From assembly GCA_964016985.1 (NCBI GenBank), contig OZ024827.1:60552681-60616680 (forward strand): 64,000 bases of DNA, in the 5' to 3' direction. The position numbers and the translations under genes are program-made. Source of the stretch: Anodontia alba (Eukaryota; Mollusca; Bivalvia; Lucinida; Lucinidae). The notes under the pieces are model-generated. The model worked only from the letters and a program-made list of their open reading frames with translations, was not told the DNA's origin and ran no database searches. Below are positions 47,491 to 59,149 of the stretch, in pieces (the first letter of the stretch is position 1; each line of letters starts with the position of its first letter).

Positions 47491-50288
47491 GGCACAGCAG
47501 GACTGGAAGGAATGATATTTAATTCTTTGATAGTTTATGATCTTTTATTAAAATTCTTTTAGTATCAACAGTGTATACTTAAATTAATTTTATTAAGCTG
47601 TCATTGTGAATAAATACAAATCCCTGGGAGATCACTCTGATCAAAAAGTGTTGGCCTCCCTTCTCAAAGGAAGTTACTCTATACAGGAATTGGGAAAGAA
47701 TTCTTCCCAAAAAAAGGGTAGCAACTTTTGAGAAGGTCATTATCTACACTGGAGAAAAAGACCACGATCACAGAACACAGCCCTCCCAAGGCACCAAATA
47801 AGGTTAGAATAGCATAAAATTACATCACAGTGTAGCACAACAACAACAAAAACAGAATGAACAAAATGAACTGGAACAGAAATACTGCCTTAGAGCATTC
47901 AACAGTGAACTTGATAATTGAGTAACTGACACATTTGTTTAATGAGTCAGTGTGTAATTAAATAGCAATAGAACTGACTTGTATTCACTCACACACCAAG
48001 AACAATGCAATGTGGAAAACAGTTGAAAATCCCCATGTATCGCTCGCAAATCACCGTGTAGAACCTGCATACATAAGACACACAGGGCTACATCAGATAT
48101 CGTGGATTTGTTGTTTTTTTTCTGGAAAAATCTGCCAAAATATAAATCTGCCAAAAGGTCCACTCATAAACACTGCCAAAATTTGTTGCTGCCAAATTTA
48201 AGTGTTTTACAGTATTCAAGTTGTTGGATAAATAAGGTAATGGGTTAAATATGTTCAAATATTTAGGGTCGTTATAGACCACTAATAATCAGACACTGTA
48301 ACTACTTACCACCATTACCCTTTGAGCATACCTCTCTGACTACTTGGTATTACATGTGTCTACAATCACCTGATGAAAAGGTGATCGCTGCAGACACTCA
48401 TTAAACTGACAAAGCCAAAGAGCAATTTGATGAGTGTCTGTGCTGTTTTACTCAGACATAGATCTCAACAGTTGGGTAAATGCCGTATATTGCACCATAT
48501 TTATTTTATTCCAAGTATTGGGACAGATATGTCTGAGGAAAGTGTTTAGACCCAGAATATATGCTGCAGAATACAGCCTCTGATTAGGGCCTATACTGCT
48601 TCTTATCCAGCAGATTTTAGACACATCAACATGTAGATAAATGTGACTGGTTCAAATTTTAGTATAAGTATGGTAAAGCATTAAAGGCTCTATATTCCTC
48701 AAAAATAGACATTTTATTTTCCAAGAAATGTTTAATACATTGATGTATTAATAAAATCACAAAATGTGGCACCTGACAGCCTGTAAAATTTCAGTTAGTC
48801 TCTCGTTCTTGAAATGAGATGATTTTTTTTATCGTATCTCTGAATTAATTTAGAGATAACGAAAGTCTAACTGAAATTTTACAGGTTGTCAGAAACCACA
48901 TTTTTTGTCATATTAATACTATATATCAATTTACTAAACCTTTCTTCAATGGATAAAAATGGCTATTTTTGAGGACTATGGAGTCTTTAAGATGTCCCAA
49001 TATTTAGGATAAATATGATATTGCTAAACTTTTCAAATATTGTAAGCAGGCCAATACTACTCCAGATAACACATACTAAAATCTCAGTATTTAGATATTT
49101 CTCTTTTTCTTATTTCTCCCAGAAAACATAAGTCTGAATTTCAGTAGATGGTTTCTAAGATTATCTGCAGATCTAAAGAATATATGCCTTCATGGAAAAA
49201 AGAAGAAAAATGTTTAAGTTTTTATATCTGTAATAACATCTGACTGTAGCTATAGCAGACAGATGTGACAAACTTAGTCAACTTATAAGTCCAAAGATGA
49301 TGATAAAAAGTGTCCCATCAGATCCGATTTCAGTGGTAGTACCATAAGTATTTGAACAACACAAAACATAAAGTTAAAAATTGAAAGGAGAAAACTAGAA
49401 CAAAATACAGAAGCTTGAACTTTTAATTATCCTGTATACATTTGAATTTCAATGGCTCAAACATCTTTGAGACCTTGGAAATTTGTTCTAGACCAGGGTA
49501 GTTCAAGCCAATGAAGGTTAATCATAGCGCTGGGCCAGGAAGCAAATGGGGATTGTGTAGGGAGGTCTTTTCAATCCTCTATAAATTAATGGTATGTTGA
49601 CTTATTCATTAGACTTGCCTTGATAAGGCAATTCTAATGAGTACACACAACATACATTTTCATAATAAAATAAGAAAAAAATTCCCTAAAATATCCCTAA
49701 ATATTTGCTTTCTTCAGCTATCAGGGAATTTCCTACAGCCTCAAAAACAAGTAAGAATCAGCCATGGTAAACGAGCCTTAGGTGTTTGAGCCACTGAAGT
49801 ATTACTGTATAAGAAAAATGAATCCCGGAAATTCCTTTTTTGGACTAAAAGCCTTGCTAACTGATATGTTACTAAAACAGATACTGAGTATCATCAACAA
49901 TCAAAAATCAGCAATTAAAAAATCAGATTTTTTTCCCACTCACAGGCAACTAACAAAATACATATAGGAATGATAGCGGGTAACAAACACTCAACATTAC
50001 AAAGCATCCATACACACACCTAACTGACTCAACACTGTCCTTAATGAATAATATGTATATGCATAGACTGCAAAATGGTCACTGAACAGTGTGAATACCC
50101 TGACTAACCTTGGTCTGTGTTGGATGCATTCAATAAGGGTCATTATAATGTGATGTGGCTCCTTTTTTCAAGTCCTTACTAACGAGGTTGACAATTTAAA
50201 CCAAAATGGAAGCTCATCTTAAATAAGTAAGAAATTTCTGAATTCTGTTGGAGTAGAAGCAACCACTGAATGTAAAACAAGAAGTAAA
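47491..50288. other. Intergenic sequence with one long hairpin (48756-48905)
   Basis: The hairpin pairs ATGTGGCACCTGACAGCCTG, TAAAATTTCAGTTAGTCTCT with GTCTAACTGAAATTTTACAG and GTTGTCAGAAACCACAT. A TTCTAATGAGTACACACAAC fragment lies at about 49628. No gene or exon was seen. Confidence 0.5.
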
Positions 50289-50560
50289 CAAGAGCACCGC
50301 ATGCGGGTGCCAACGCTCGGCTGCAAATTCTAAGTCGAAAAAGGGGCATTACTGTGCCAAAAATATTTTGAGGGTTACCTCCCCTATTGATATGAGTTCC
50401 CCTTTTCATAATGAACAACTAGTCTGAGTTTCAAGTATATATCTTCAGTAATGACAGAGATGTTACAAAATGTCCAAGTTTTTGCACCACGATGACGCAG
50501 ACGACGCCAGAGCTATGACAATACCTCATCATTTTCTTTGAAAACAGCCGAGCTAAAAAT
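50289..50560 (-). mobile_element. Third terminal-hairpin repeat family, without tandem array
   Basis: ACAAGAGCACCGCATGCGGG and TGCCAACGCTCGGC open the element (reverse complement: hairpin then TCTTGT, as in the HINE-like families). GATGACGCAGACGACGCCAG and AATACCTCATCATTTTCTTT, then AGCCGAGCTAAAAA, close it. Confidence 0.65.
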
Positions 50561-51494
50561 CTCCTAACTGTTTATTTCAAATGACTGTACTATGCCAGAA
50601 CCTGTGCCTTTTGGGCATGTGTTGACAAAGAAGGCCCAGATAGGCCTACAAGTTTAATGAGGTCCTTTTTTGGTGATTTTGAGACTCGTATGATACCATT
50701 ACAGTGACAAGCAGCTAAGAACCTGACAAGGCAGAGCATGTGTGCAGACTGACCTGGGTCTTCTCTGTTCCAATATGCACAAAAGATATATGTTCCTATT
50801 AAAGTTCAGCTCATTAATTGTGCTCATCAGTCTAAACAAGCAGGCTTCTCATTATTGCACAAATGATTTGTTTACTTATTAACCATTACCACTTTCTGAG
50901 CTAATTAAGCAGGCATCAAACTGATGATATGTTTCTTATTCATTTTTCCAGAAAAAAGGCTTTGGATTTTCATGCAAAGCATCTCCTAAGAAGATAAAAT
51001 TTGCATGGCATGCCAAAGCCTATTTTCTGAGAAAAATAAGAAAAAAAAATAATGTTGTCTACTGAAATTTTTCCGAGCACCCTAGGATAAAATTAAGGGG
51101 AAAGGATACACTTTCAGAGAAGGCAACCCTGTCATGGTTTTTGGCTCCCTTCTGAAAAGGGGTCTATTCTGAAATTCTTTCCTTTTATAGTAAACCCTTT
51201 CAGGAGGGGATGGGTTTGCAGAAAAGCAAACAGGAAATCACAGAAGTTGTCCCCTTTGTGAAAAATGGCAGAAAATCTACCATATATACCCAGTCCCCTT
51301 AATACAATGAATAAGTCAAGTAATGAAAATAGGGTCTTTATCAAATACACAATTGGCAGTCTGTGATCAGATTGAGCATCTGTGCAACCCAGTTCAAGTC
51401 TCCTCTGTTTGTCAATCAGTTCTGCAATGTTTCAGTAAATGAATAGTTGACCTGGTACTTCCCTGTCTGCATACGTGATAAAGATCATTTCCCC
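50561..51494. other. Intergenic sequence with hairpin 50938-51050
   Basis: TTTTTCCAGAAAAAAGGCTT, TGGATTTTCATGCAAA and their complement TTTGCATGGCATGCCAAAGC, CTATTTTCTGAGAAAAATAA form a palindrome. No gene. Confidence 0.55.
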
Positions 51495-51506
51495 GCATTC
51501 CTTATT

Positions 51507-51744
51507 TTGTTTATGTTTGGTTTTACGGCCCGATCAACCCAATGGGGTCATGTCAAGTGCAGTCAGTTTACCTAATCACACTTTTCCTAGTCCTCTAAGT
51601 GGTTAACCAGTATTGTGCACATTCTTTGGCCAGAAACTGACAACTGCCCTTCTTGAATCAGCAGAAGGGAGAGAATAATAGTAGAAAATATTTCATGATC
51701 AATCTCCAGGAAAGAATGTTGCCTACCCAGCGGGGGGCGTCCCA
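51507..51744 (-). mobile_element. SINE, 5'-truncated, 11-bp target duplication
   Basis: CATTCCTTATT at 51496-51506 and 51745-51755 flanks the body. The minus-strand tail is GTAAAACCAAACATAAACAA. Truncation occurs within the tRNA-like head. Confidence 0.92.
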
Positions 51745-52294
51745 CATTCCTTATTGAAAGATACTTCATTTAAATCTTTTCCCTGAAAATTGAGGATAAT
51801 TTTGTATATAAACTTTTTTTGAACTTTTGCAATAAAATATGCTTGTTGTATGCATTAGCATTTCCCAGCTCAGGCAATTCTAATGAGTACAAAAAAAACA
51901 TGTTCTTCTGCTCCAAATAAGACATGTTTCTCTGTCAAAAAGGACTGATATATTTCTTATTTCTTCAACAAAAAATGTATGTTGTGGATACTTATTAGAA
52001 CACCTTGCAGAGCACTACTAATGGGAAACCACAACATATGTTTTCTTGGAGAAATAAGAAAAATGTTTACAAGAATACCTCTCACATTTGGAAATATGAA
52101 TTATGACAAAAACCATCTTCTGAAAACCCAGGGTTCAAATTTAACTTTTTTGACAGCTTGCTAAAATTAGCAGTTAGCATTATTTTTTACTTGCTAAACC
52201 TTTCAGTCAACTTGCTTTTTACACTTATAAACATTGTTAAATGAGGCTTTAAACCTTAGCACTCTGAGTAAAAGTTTCAGCAGACATTTTAAAA

Positions 52295-52410
52295 TATTTT
52301 TCTTATTTTTCCCAGAAAACAGGTTTTGACATTACATGCAAATTGCCTCCATAGGAGACAATTTGCATGTAATGTCAAAACCTGTTTTCTGGGGAAAATA
52401 AGGAAAATAT
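52295..52410. repeat. Near-perfect 116-bp palindrome
   Basis: ATATTTTTCTTATTTTTCCC, AGAAAACAGGTTTTGACATT, ACATGCAAATTG are mirrored by CAATTTGCATGTAATGTCAA, AACCTGTTTTCTGGGGAAAA, TAAGGAAAATAT with an ~10 nt loop. Confidence 0.88.
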
Positions 52411-52688
52411 CGTCATTGCTTTTGGAAAAGAAATTGCAAAACTTCAGCAACAATGCCTCAGGTTCCACCAATTAAAGACAATCTTTCCAACTTACTAGAA
52501 TTAGCAAGTGATGGAAATTGCAGCTTGCTTTTTGAGGAAATTAACCAGCATTTAGCAAGTTAGCAAGTGCTAAAATTGATCCCTGAAACCTCCTATGAAG
52601 CCTTATTGAATTGATAAGCCCAAAGGTCAGTTTGATTATGCATTAGAATGATAAAAATTCTTTGTATTGATCAGTAGTGTAAAGTTGT

Positions 52689-52817
52689 TTATGGAGTGTG
52701 AGGAACGCTTGGTACAATGGGATCTCCATAGGCACATCTGGTTTCTATCCCGAGGTTGTATTTGTCACCACCATCCTTGTACTTGCTTGTCACAATTCGG
52801 AACCAGCCGTTTTCTCC
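52689..52817 (-). CDS. CTSZ: Cathepsin Z, terminal coding exon
   Basis: Minus-strand acceptor CTCTAG precedes the exon at 52818, phase 0. It encodes [38 protein letters not shown] then PHTP and a TAA stop at 52689-52691. GE.GW.RIVTS.YKDG and the C-terminal CxYGDPIVP are diagnostic of cathepsin Z (papain family C1A, lysosomal carboxypeptidase). This is the 3' end of the gene, so cathepsin Z is transcribed toward the GH31 gene. No canonical poly(A) hexamer stood out in the first few hundred bases downstream. Confidence 0.95.
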   Translation of the reverse strand, partial: GENGWFRIVTSKYKDGGDKYNLGIETRCAYGDPIVPSVPHTP

Positions 52818-53560
52818 CTAGAGAAAAAATATTAAGAAATGAACATACCATAAAGTACTCTCAAATTTAAGGAGACTGGATACACATTCAGGGGAAACTA
52901 CCTCTGTGAAACTGCTCTTCCTCCCTTCTGAAATGGGGTCTACTCAGGAAGGAAGAAAAAAGAGCATGATTACAGTAAATGCCTATGACCAAGTCAAACC
53001 ATACCCGCATCTGCTTTGCCCCATGTGACTGTTCTTTTACTATCACTTGCTGCTAAGGGCAACATGTGAGTCCAAAATAATATATGTTTTACTATAACTT
53101 ATAATACAGCAAGAATTTAACCTACATATTTAATCCATACCATACCTACTGTACTAAATTTCCTAAAATTTGGACAAGTCCAATGTGTCCAAAATGCATG
53201 CAGAATGGTAAACTGCAGACACCGGTCCATCTTCTCCTTATGGAGCAGTTTGATCTGGGTCTACACTATTTGTTCAGCTTTGTATGTCTAGTTAGGATCC
53301 ATATGGTAAGATTTTTTTTCCAGCCACTAATACTGGTATTTCTCAGTTCACTCTGAGATCATCTATCAGAATTGGTCCATTCAGTGTAGACCCTGACCAG
53401 ACTGCTCCTTCAGGAGAGATGGAGATGCTCATGGAGAGATGAGAAATATATTGGAAAAGCCCTTCTGTCTGGATAAAATATGAAGATACACATGTTTAGG
53501 TGTTCAAAAGGCAAACATATGCTTGTTGTAATCATTGGCCAATCAGTCTACCCAACTTAC
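52818..53560 (-). other. Cathepsin Z last intron
   Basis: 743 bp, GT-AG. It contains a degraded MITE hairpin (about 53214-53274, GAGCAGTTTGATCTGGGTCT) and another fragment near 53379. No exon. Confidence 0.75.
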
Positions 53561-53650
53561 CCAAGGTGTTCCCCAAGAATTACGTACAATCCAATATTCA
53601 GTACCATCTGGAGCAACACCCCAGCCAGCGACAGAAATTATATGGTTGAT
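53561..53650 (-). CDS. CTSZ: Cathepsin Z, exon with catalytic His and Asn
   Basis: Acceptor TTTTTTCCAG before ATC (53650), donor GTAAGT after TGG (53561). Exactly 30 codons, phase 0 at both ends: [20 protein letters not shown] then [10 protein letters not shown]. The His in INH is the general base of the papain-family dyad, and the Asn in RNSWG orients it. Both are intact, so an active enzyme is expected. Cathepsin Z removes single residues from protein C termini in lysosomes. Confidence 0.96.
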
Positions 53651-53802
53651 CTGGAAAAAAGTACAACAATCTATATGGTAATATGTTGTAAGGGACTGAC
53701 TCCTGAGCAATGGAGGCAAGAAGTGATCCTTGTCTTCAGAGGTCACCAGACAGTTAAAGACCAGGGATCATCTGCATATGTAGCTGACATATATTGTCTG
53801 AT

Positions 53803-54273
53803 TAACCCTTAAAGTACCAAGCAAAATTGTAGCAGATGACATCATAATTTTGTTTATTAAGAACATAAGGATTGACATTTCCTGTGGATTGTCTGCCTAG
53901 CATAATAAAAAAAGGAAACACAATCAACTCTCATTATCTTTACTCCAAGGGACCAAAATGTTTGGTTTGATTTTGTTTGTGTTGAGGTTTTACGGCCCAG
54001 TCAATGGAGTCATGTCGAGCACGGTCAGTTTACCTAACCACACGTTTGCTGGGCAGGCTTAGTCCTCTAAGCAGTTAACCAGTATTGATGTTTGGTTTGA
54101 GATAAGAGTAGTTTAAGACAAAAGTTCAAATATAGGGAGCAAATATATAGCAAACTAAACCAATATTGCCTTTTGTTTAGTTTGAGTTAAGCAGTAGTTT
54201 GAGTTGTCAGTACTTGAGATTATAAGAGTAAGCTGTATTTCAAACCGTTATCTGCTGCATTTGTGATTGGCAC
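53803..54273. mobile_element. Degraded TTAA-type MITE split by a SINE, in a cathepsin Z intron
   Basis: TTAACCCTTAAAGTACCAAG at the left and GTGATTGGCACTTTAAGG at the right match the group 1 termini. Its interior includes a piece resembling the CAACTCTCATTATCTT Tc1/mariner-like MITE, and the SINE at 53971-54087. Confidence 0.65.
53971..54087 (-). mobile_element. SINE, 5'-truncated, 13-bp target duplication
   Basis: ATGTTTGGTTTGA occurs at 53958-53970 and 54088-54100. Between them lies the 3' half of the SINE on the minus strand, from AATACTGGTTAACTGC to GTAAAACCTCAACACAAA. Confidence 0.93.
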
Positions 54274-55816
54274 TTTAAGGAAGTGCCTGTCCATCCACAA
54301 GATCGTTGCATACTATGGAAATGCATATCGTCGTTGAGGAGTCAAAACCTCGTAACTCCATTTTTTGCCAAAACGACTTTTTGGCAAAGCCGGAATACCT
54401 GCCATTCAGCACGCCTTCTCTCAAATTCTCGTACCTCTAGGCCAATTAGAACCCCCTTAGACCTTGAGTTACGAGCATTTAAAACAATATTTTTGTATAA
54501 TTTGTATAGTCTCTCTAATGAGATACGATGTCTTGATGCATTTTAAGCATTTAAATGTCCGTCGAAAGAAAAATGTATCAAAATGTTGTAACTCAAGTGA
54601 TTTAGTCGAGAGATCGTATGAATTCTCATCTGTAAGATTAGAATAGCTAAAGCAGTGAATTTGTATGTCACTAAATACAATACTGCCCAAATTTTGTCAA
54701 TATTGGTCAAGTCTAGCAAATACTATAAAGTTTTTTCTTTCTCCTGAAAAGTTAAGAAATCTGAAATAAGACTATTTGACTCCTCAATGACGATATATGT
54801 TCTGGCTGATCAGGGCCTTTACCATTGTCATATGTCTCCAAACCGTGTACAATTAAACGGATTTGTAACAATATTACAATTGTACTGTGATGATAAGTGG
54901 TTATGGATTTACTTGTCAATCACTGATGAACATTATGATTGAAAAAAAAAAAAAAAAAAAAAAAGATAATGAAAAAACTTGTTGGTTAATCTGATTTTGT
55001 AAGGGGTAGAGGGGGAATTTTTTTTAGTTCTTCTGTTTCTTCACTGTCATTCATTTTCCTTTCTTATCTGTCCATCTCTTTTATCTCCTCTACTTTCTCT
55101 TCTATCTCTCTTCTCTCTTTCTCTGGGAGATGATATAAAATGACCCACAAGAGTTGATGTGTCGTTAAACCCCAACACAATCAATCAAACACACACACAC
55201 AAGTACACTAGAACCTCTTTATAAGACAGTTTTGGATATAAAACAGTTTAAAAGTGGATCCCAAAATCATTGTAGCCAAACAAAAATATACAGAAAAATG
55301 ACCATTTATGGTAATTTTTCAATATTTTTACACTTTTGTTTGGATAAAACAGAGTTGTTTAGCTAACAAGTTTTTCTTTTTTGTTTTGGATCCAAGTGAT
55401 TGTGTTATAAAGAGGCTGTGATGTAATTCATGCTACTGTCCATTCTAAGACAGAACTTCTGATACAAATCTGCTTTCTTATATTTCTTAAAATGTTGCTA
55501 TCCTCTGTAAAGCTGTCCTGTTTGCCTACTGTTCAGCTTACCTGTGCTATGTTGTCTTACACTGAAGCAAGTTATGATAATTCTGGGATAATTTTCACCA
55601 GTTCTCCACTAAAGGTATATTGGGATATCTCATTATGAGTACCCACAACATAGGCTTTTATGGAGAAATAAGAAAAATTATCCAAGAATTATTACCAAAC
55701 ACTCCTCTGATAAAATGGTTTAAACTTTGCATGGATTTTATTGTTGAAAGATTCTGTTGCAGTTCCTTTTTGTTTGTCTGTACTCTCTGTATTTGCTTTG
55801 TGTTTGATAAAGTACT
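54274..55816 (-). other. Cathepsin Z intron sequence
   Basis: An A run at 54942-54964, a CT-rich stretch at about 55030-55125, a short CA run at 55190, and a pair of related segments about TATAAGACAG / TTATAAAGAGGCTGTGA. No exon was seen. Confidence 0.55.
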
Positions 55817-56024
55817 GGGCCCAGTTGTTCAAAACTAACGATGTCGTTAGTTAATGTATCGTTAAAACTTTGATCATTAAATATGGCATATTCGCTAATA
55901 TTTTTTATTGAAAAAATGTGAGTAGCATTTGCCTGTGAATCAGATTTTGTACTTACTAGAACAGTTAACATTTTGACCCTTAACAAGCTCGTTAAGCTAA
56001 CGATGCTTTGAACAACTAGGCCCT
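55817..56024. mobile_element. MITE with GGGCCCAGTTGTTCAAA termini, copy 2
   Basis: GGGCCCAGTTGTTCAAAACT at the left and GCTTTGAACAACTAGGCCC at the right, with ACGATGTCGTTAGTTAATG subterminal. Same family as 20467-20698. Confidence 0.85.
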
Positions 56025-56697
56025 GGTTTGTGTTGACATTTCATGTACAGGGAACCTTCACAAATGGACACCACCTCCTAAAAAGACACTTTCCTATAAC
56101 AGCCATTTTTTCATTCCCAAAGTGTTGTTTTACCATATACCTATTTAACCTCTCTATAACAACTAATTTTGTCTTCTCAAGGGTGGCCATCTTAGAGAGT
56201 TCGTACTGTAATAACCATTATCTAGTACTTTGGGAGGGTTATGCATGTGATTGTGGATTCCTGCGTATTTCATATTTATTTTTTGTCAACTGGAGACCCA
56301 TGAATACCTATATTCTGTGCTATTTATCAAAATCACTTTGGTGTGGCAAATCTGAATGGCACCTGCAATATATGTTTGTGGAGAACAAAAATACACGTAG
56401 TTACCTAAACACTTCTATTTTCTGGTTTCATCCCTATTGACAGACGAGCAAGAAAGTGACTACAGTATGGAAGGATAGCGCTCAAGCCACATTCATCAAG
56501 TCACCTCACTGACTATATATTATATCTATCACATTTTATTTAAGGATTTTTGTTCTCAGTTATGGGCTTTAAATACTTAGAATTTCTTCCACCATATGTT
56601 TACAGAGCAGACAACTTTTATGCATTACGAAAACACACCTATTCAAATATATAGAAAATTTCATCTCCAAAAACTGAAAATTTTCAGATAAAAAATT

Positions 56698-56815
56698 CTG
56701 ACATTTTTCCCATTTCTGCTCAAAACATAGGTTGTGGGTACTCATTAAACTGCCTCAGTGAGGCAGTTCTAACAAGAACCCACAATCTATGTTTTTGAGC
56801 AGAAATAAGAAAAAA
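56698..56815. repeat. Near-perfect ~110 bp palindrome
   Basis: TTTCTGCTCAAAACATAGGT, TGTGGGTACTCATTAAACTG mirrored by CAGTTCTAACAAGAACCCAC, AATCTATGTTTTTGAGCAGA, AATAAGAAAA. Related hairpins lie near 44966, 49605, 51960-52070, 55626 and 62490. Confidence 0.85.
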
Positions 56816-57062
56816 AATATATACCCCTGTAAACCCCAGTTTTACAATATAAAAGTGGGGTTTAAGGGGGTCAAAATTATATAGGCCTGTTTTTGTGATG
56901 ACTTCCTGTTTGCTTTCCTGCACACAGAATTCCTTCTGAAAAGGGTTCCACTGTAAAGAGGAAAGAATCTGCTTCCTTTGTGAGCAAATTCCTTCCTTTT
57001 AAAGTCTTTCCTTTTAGACCCCTCTTAAGAAGGGCAATAAAACAATTTTGATTCAAGTTCAT

Positions 57063-57300
57063 TTGGAGTTTTATGGCCCAGTGAACACTGTTAAGACCAT
57101 GTTGAGATGGTCAGTTAACCAACAGACACTTCCTGGGCAGACTTAAGCCTCTAAGCAGTCAACCAATACTTTTTTTGCCAGTAACTGACCGTTGCCCTTC
57201 TTGAATCAGCGGAATTGATTTCATGATCAATATTCATGAAAAGTATATGGCCAGGCAGGGATTCAAACTTGCAACTCCTTGATCTGCTATGGAGCCCAGC
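57063..57300 (-). mobile_element. SINE, old diverged copy
   Basis: GTTTTATGGCCCAGTGAACA, TCCTGGGCAGACTTAAGCCT, TTGCCCTTCTTGAATCAGCG and TTCATGATCAATATTCATGA follow the reverse order of the SINE. CAGGGATTCAAACTTGCAA is a mutated B box. Confidence 0.8.
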
Positions 57301-57404
57301 TAAAACAAGTTTTCTCCCCTGAAGGAGTTTCCATTCCCCTTAATCTTTGGAACTGTACTTTCTGCTGAATTGGATTCCAATTATATACAATTGTATGTAC
57401 ATAC

Positions 57405-57480
57405 CATTGGAAACTCATGATGTTCTTTAAATATTCCACCAGTGTATTGTTCTAGACCATCAGTAGCCATTACTCCACAA
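57405..57480 (-). CDS. CTSZ: Cathepsin Z, internal exon
   Basis: 76 bp between an acceptor (TTTTATCAG, to 57481) and the donor GTATGT after ATG at 57405. The first base completes a Ser codon with the AG that ends the upstream exon, giving GPIS-CGVMATDGLEQYTGG-IFKEHHEFPM. This is the region between the ANGPIS strand and the catalytic His in cathepsin Z. The 25 full codons agree with the usual spacing. Confidence 0.93.
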
Positions 57481-57559
57481 CTGATAAAATAAAAGAATCA
57501 CAATCACATTTAATATGCTGCCAGGCTTTCTAAACAATTCTGAGGGTTTTTTGTTTAAC

Positions 57560-57808
57560 TTAACCCTTAAAGCAGCAAGAAAACCTGCATCGGAAAATGT
57601 CGTCTGTTTATGCCGTCTGCTGAATATTCTTGCAAACTTTTCAAACCTATTTTTGCATACGGGCAAACAGTGTGGACCCAGATCAGACTGCTCTCTCCTA
57701 AAGGAGCAGTCTGATCTAGGTCCACACTGTTTGCAAAAATGACATTTAAAATCACAAGCAGATGACAAAGCAGACGACAATTGTTGTGATTGGTGCTTTA
57801 AGGGTTAA
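57560..57808. mobile_element. MITE with TTAA flanks, group 1 (copy 3, intact)
   Basis: TTAACCCTTAAAGCAGCAAG at the left and GGTGCTTTAAGGGTTAA at the right. The hairpin GGGCAAACAGTGTGGACCCA through CTCCTAAAGGAG pairs to GGTCCACACTGTTTGC. It lies in the cathepsin Z intron, 80 bp upstream of the exon at 57405-57480. Confidence 0.88.
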
Positions 57809-58009
57809 CATTTAGATAAAAGGAGCAATCACATGATTTCTTATCTCAATTTTGATGTTCATTTTAATTTTTTTTTTTTCAATCTCATCCTTGCATGCAA
57901 CTCACCTTCTTATTTTCTTTTACATTTGTCTAACATTTTGATGGAGCTCCAATCAGTCCTCTCAGACACACTCTCATAGGAATGTTTTTATCCTCAATAT
58001 TCAGACGCC

Positions 58010-58245
58010 TTAACCCATTTATGCCGAGTAGATTTTTCTACATGTGTACCTTAACTCTTTGGACTGGTCTATTTCCAGTAAAAGGGGTGTCTGGTAAGTT
58101 TTTATTATCACCATAGTTTACAGAAATTCATGTACTTAATGCAAGCAGTGTAGATCCTGATCAGATGCCACATTCTGCAACATCTGATTTGGGTCTACAC
58201 TGTTTGCCATTGTCCCTTTTATGGGCCTCGTCTTAAATGGGTTAA
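58010..58245. mobile_element. MITE with TTAA flanks, group 2 (copy 3)
   Basis: TTAACCCATTTATGCCGAG at the left and GTCTTAAATGGGTTAA at the right. The internal hairpin is GCAGTGTAGATCCTGATCAG / TGATTTGGGTCTACACTGTT. Confidence 0.85.
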
Positions 58246-58292
58246 TATACTTGTCATAAAATTTGAATGTCCATTTCACTACCTTTTTGATA

Positions 58293-58636
58293 TACAGTTG
58301 ACTCTCGTTATCTCGAATTCCAAGGGACTCACTGAAATACTTTGAGATATCCGTACCTCGAAATATCAGGATTGAGAGAGTGAGGAAAACAATAAATTGA
58401 ACAACCACATTTAACAAATGAATATGTAATTTGACTCCTGAAGTTAAATACATGTATATTAATATATAAAATGTGGAAAAGAGGAGAAATTGCTCCTTAG
58501 GAGCAATTTATCCTCTTTTCCACATTATTTTGTTACCTGTTGTCATAGTTTCATATTAAAACAGGGACCAGATTTTCACTTCGAGATAAGCGGTAATTCG
58601 AAATAAGCGAGTTCGAGATAACGAGGTTCGACTGTA
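58293..58636. mobile_element. Tc1/mariner-like MITE, copy 2
   Basis: TA-CAGTTGACTCTCGTTATCTC at the left and GAGATAACGAGGTTCGACTG-TA at the right. The central hairpin GGAAAAGAGGAGAAATTGCT is shared with 14827-15160. Confidence 0.85.
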
Positions 58637-59149
58637 GATGAGTATATGGTCTCTATACTGGTTAATAAAAAAAATAAACTCCCTGATGAGTGGCTAACAA
58701 GTTGGCCCTGATCAGATGCTCCACCTGAGGTTTTCACCCTCTTGTGCCCCTAATATATGACGACTTTTATATTCTTCAATAAACATTATTCAATGTCTGA
58801 CAGATGTCCTGGTACTCATTGCAGTGACTTGAGACAGGTAGTTATAGGACTTTCACAAAAAAAAAAAAAAAAAAAAATACTACTGATACTTATAAAGAAC
58901 ACATTCTAAATGAACTACCAATGACTACCAATTAAAATGTTTGAAAACAAAGAATAGATAGGGGAACAGATTCAGGTAAAATTTTTGTTGGGGTAGAGAA
59001 AAAAAAAAGAAAAGAAAAAAAAAGATTTTGAGCCTGTATAGTATGAATTTTCATAAGCAGGTTTCAAGGGAACAGGGCTTTAAAGTCTATGAATAAGTTC
59101 TGGAATTTCTGAAGAAAAAACCCACAAAAAACAATAAATAAAAATGTAA
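58637..59149 (-). other. Cathepsin Z intron sequence
   Basis: Two A runs (58857-58876 and 58998-59022). No exon. Confidence 0.55.

Noticed and set aside
53480..53812. A 110-codon plus-strand frame overlapping a cathepsin Z exon
   Set aside because: It is antisense to the confirmed cathepsin Z exon at 53561-53650, whose protein is clearly the conserved one.
56030..56440. A 136-codon plus-strand frame in the cathepsin Z intron
   Set aside because: No recognisable domain, no repeat-independent support, antisense to the host gene, and it begins at a MITE border.
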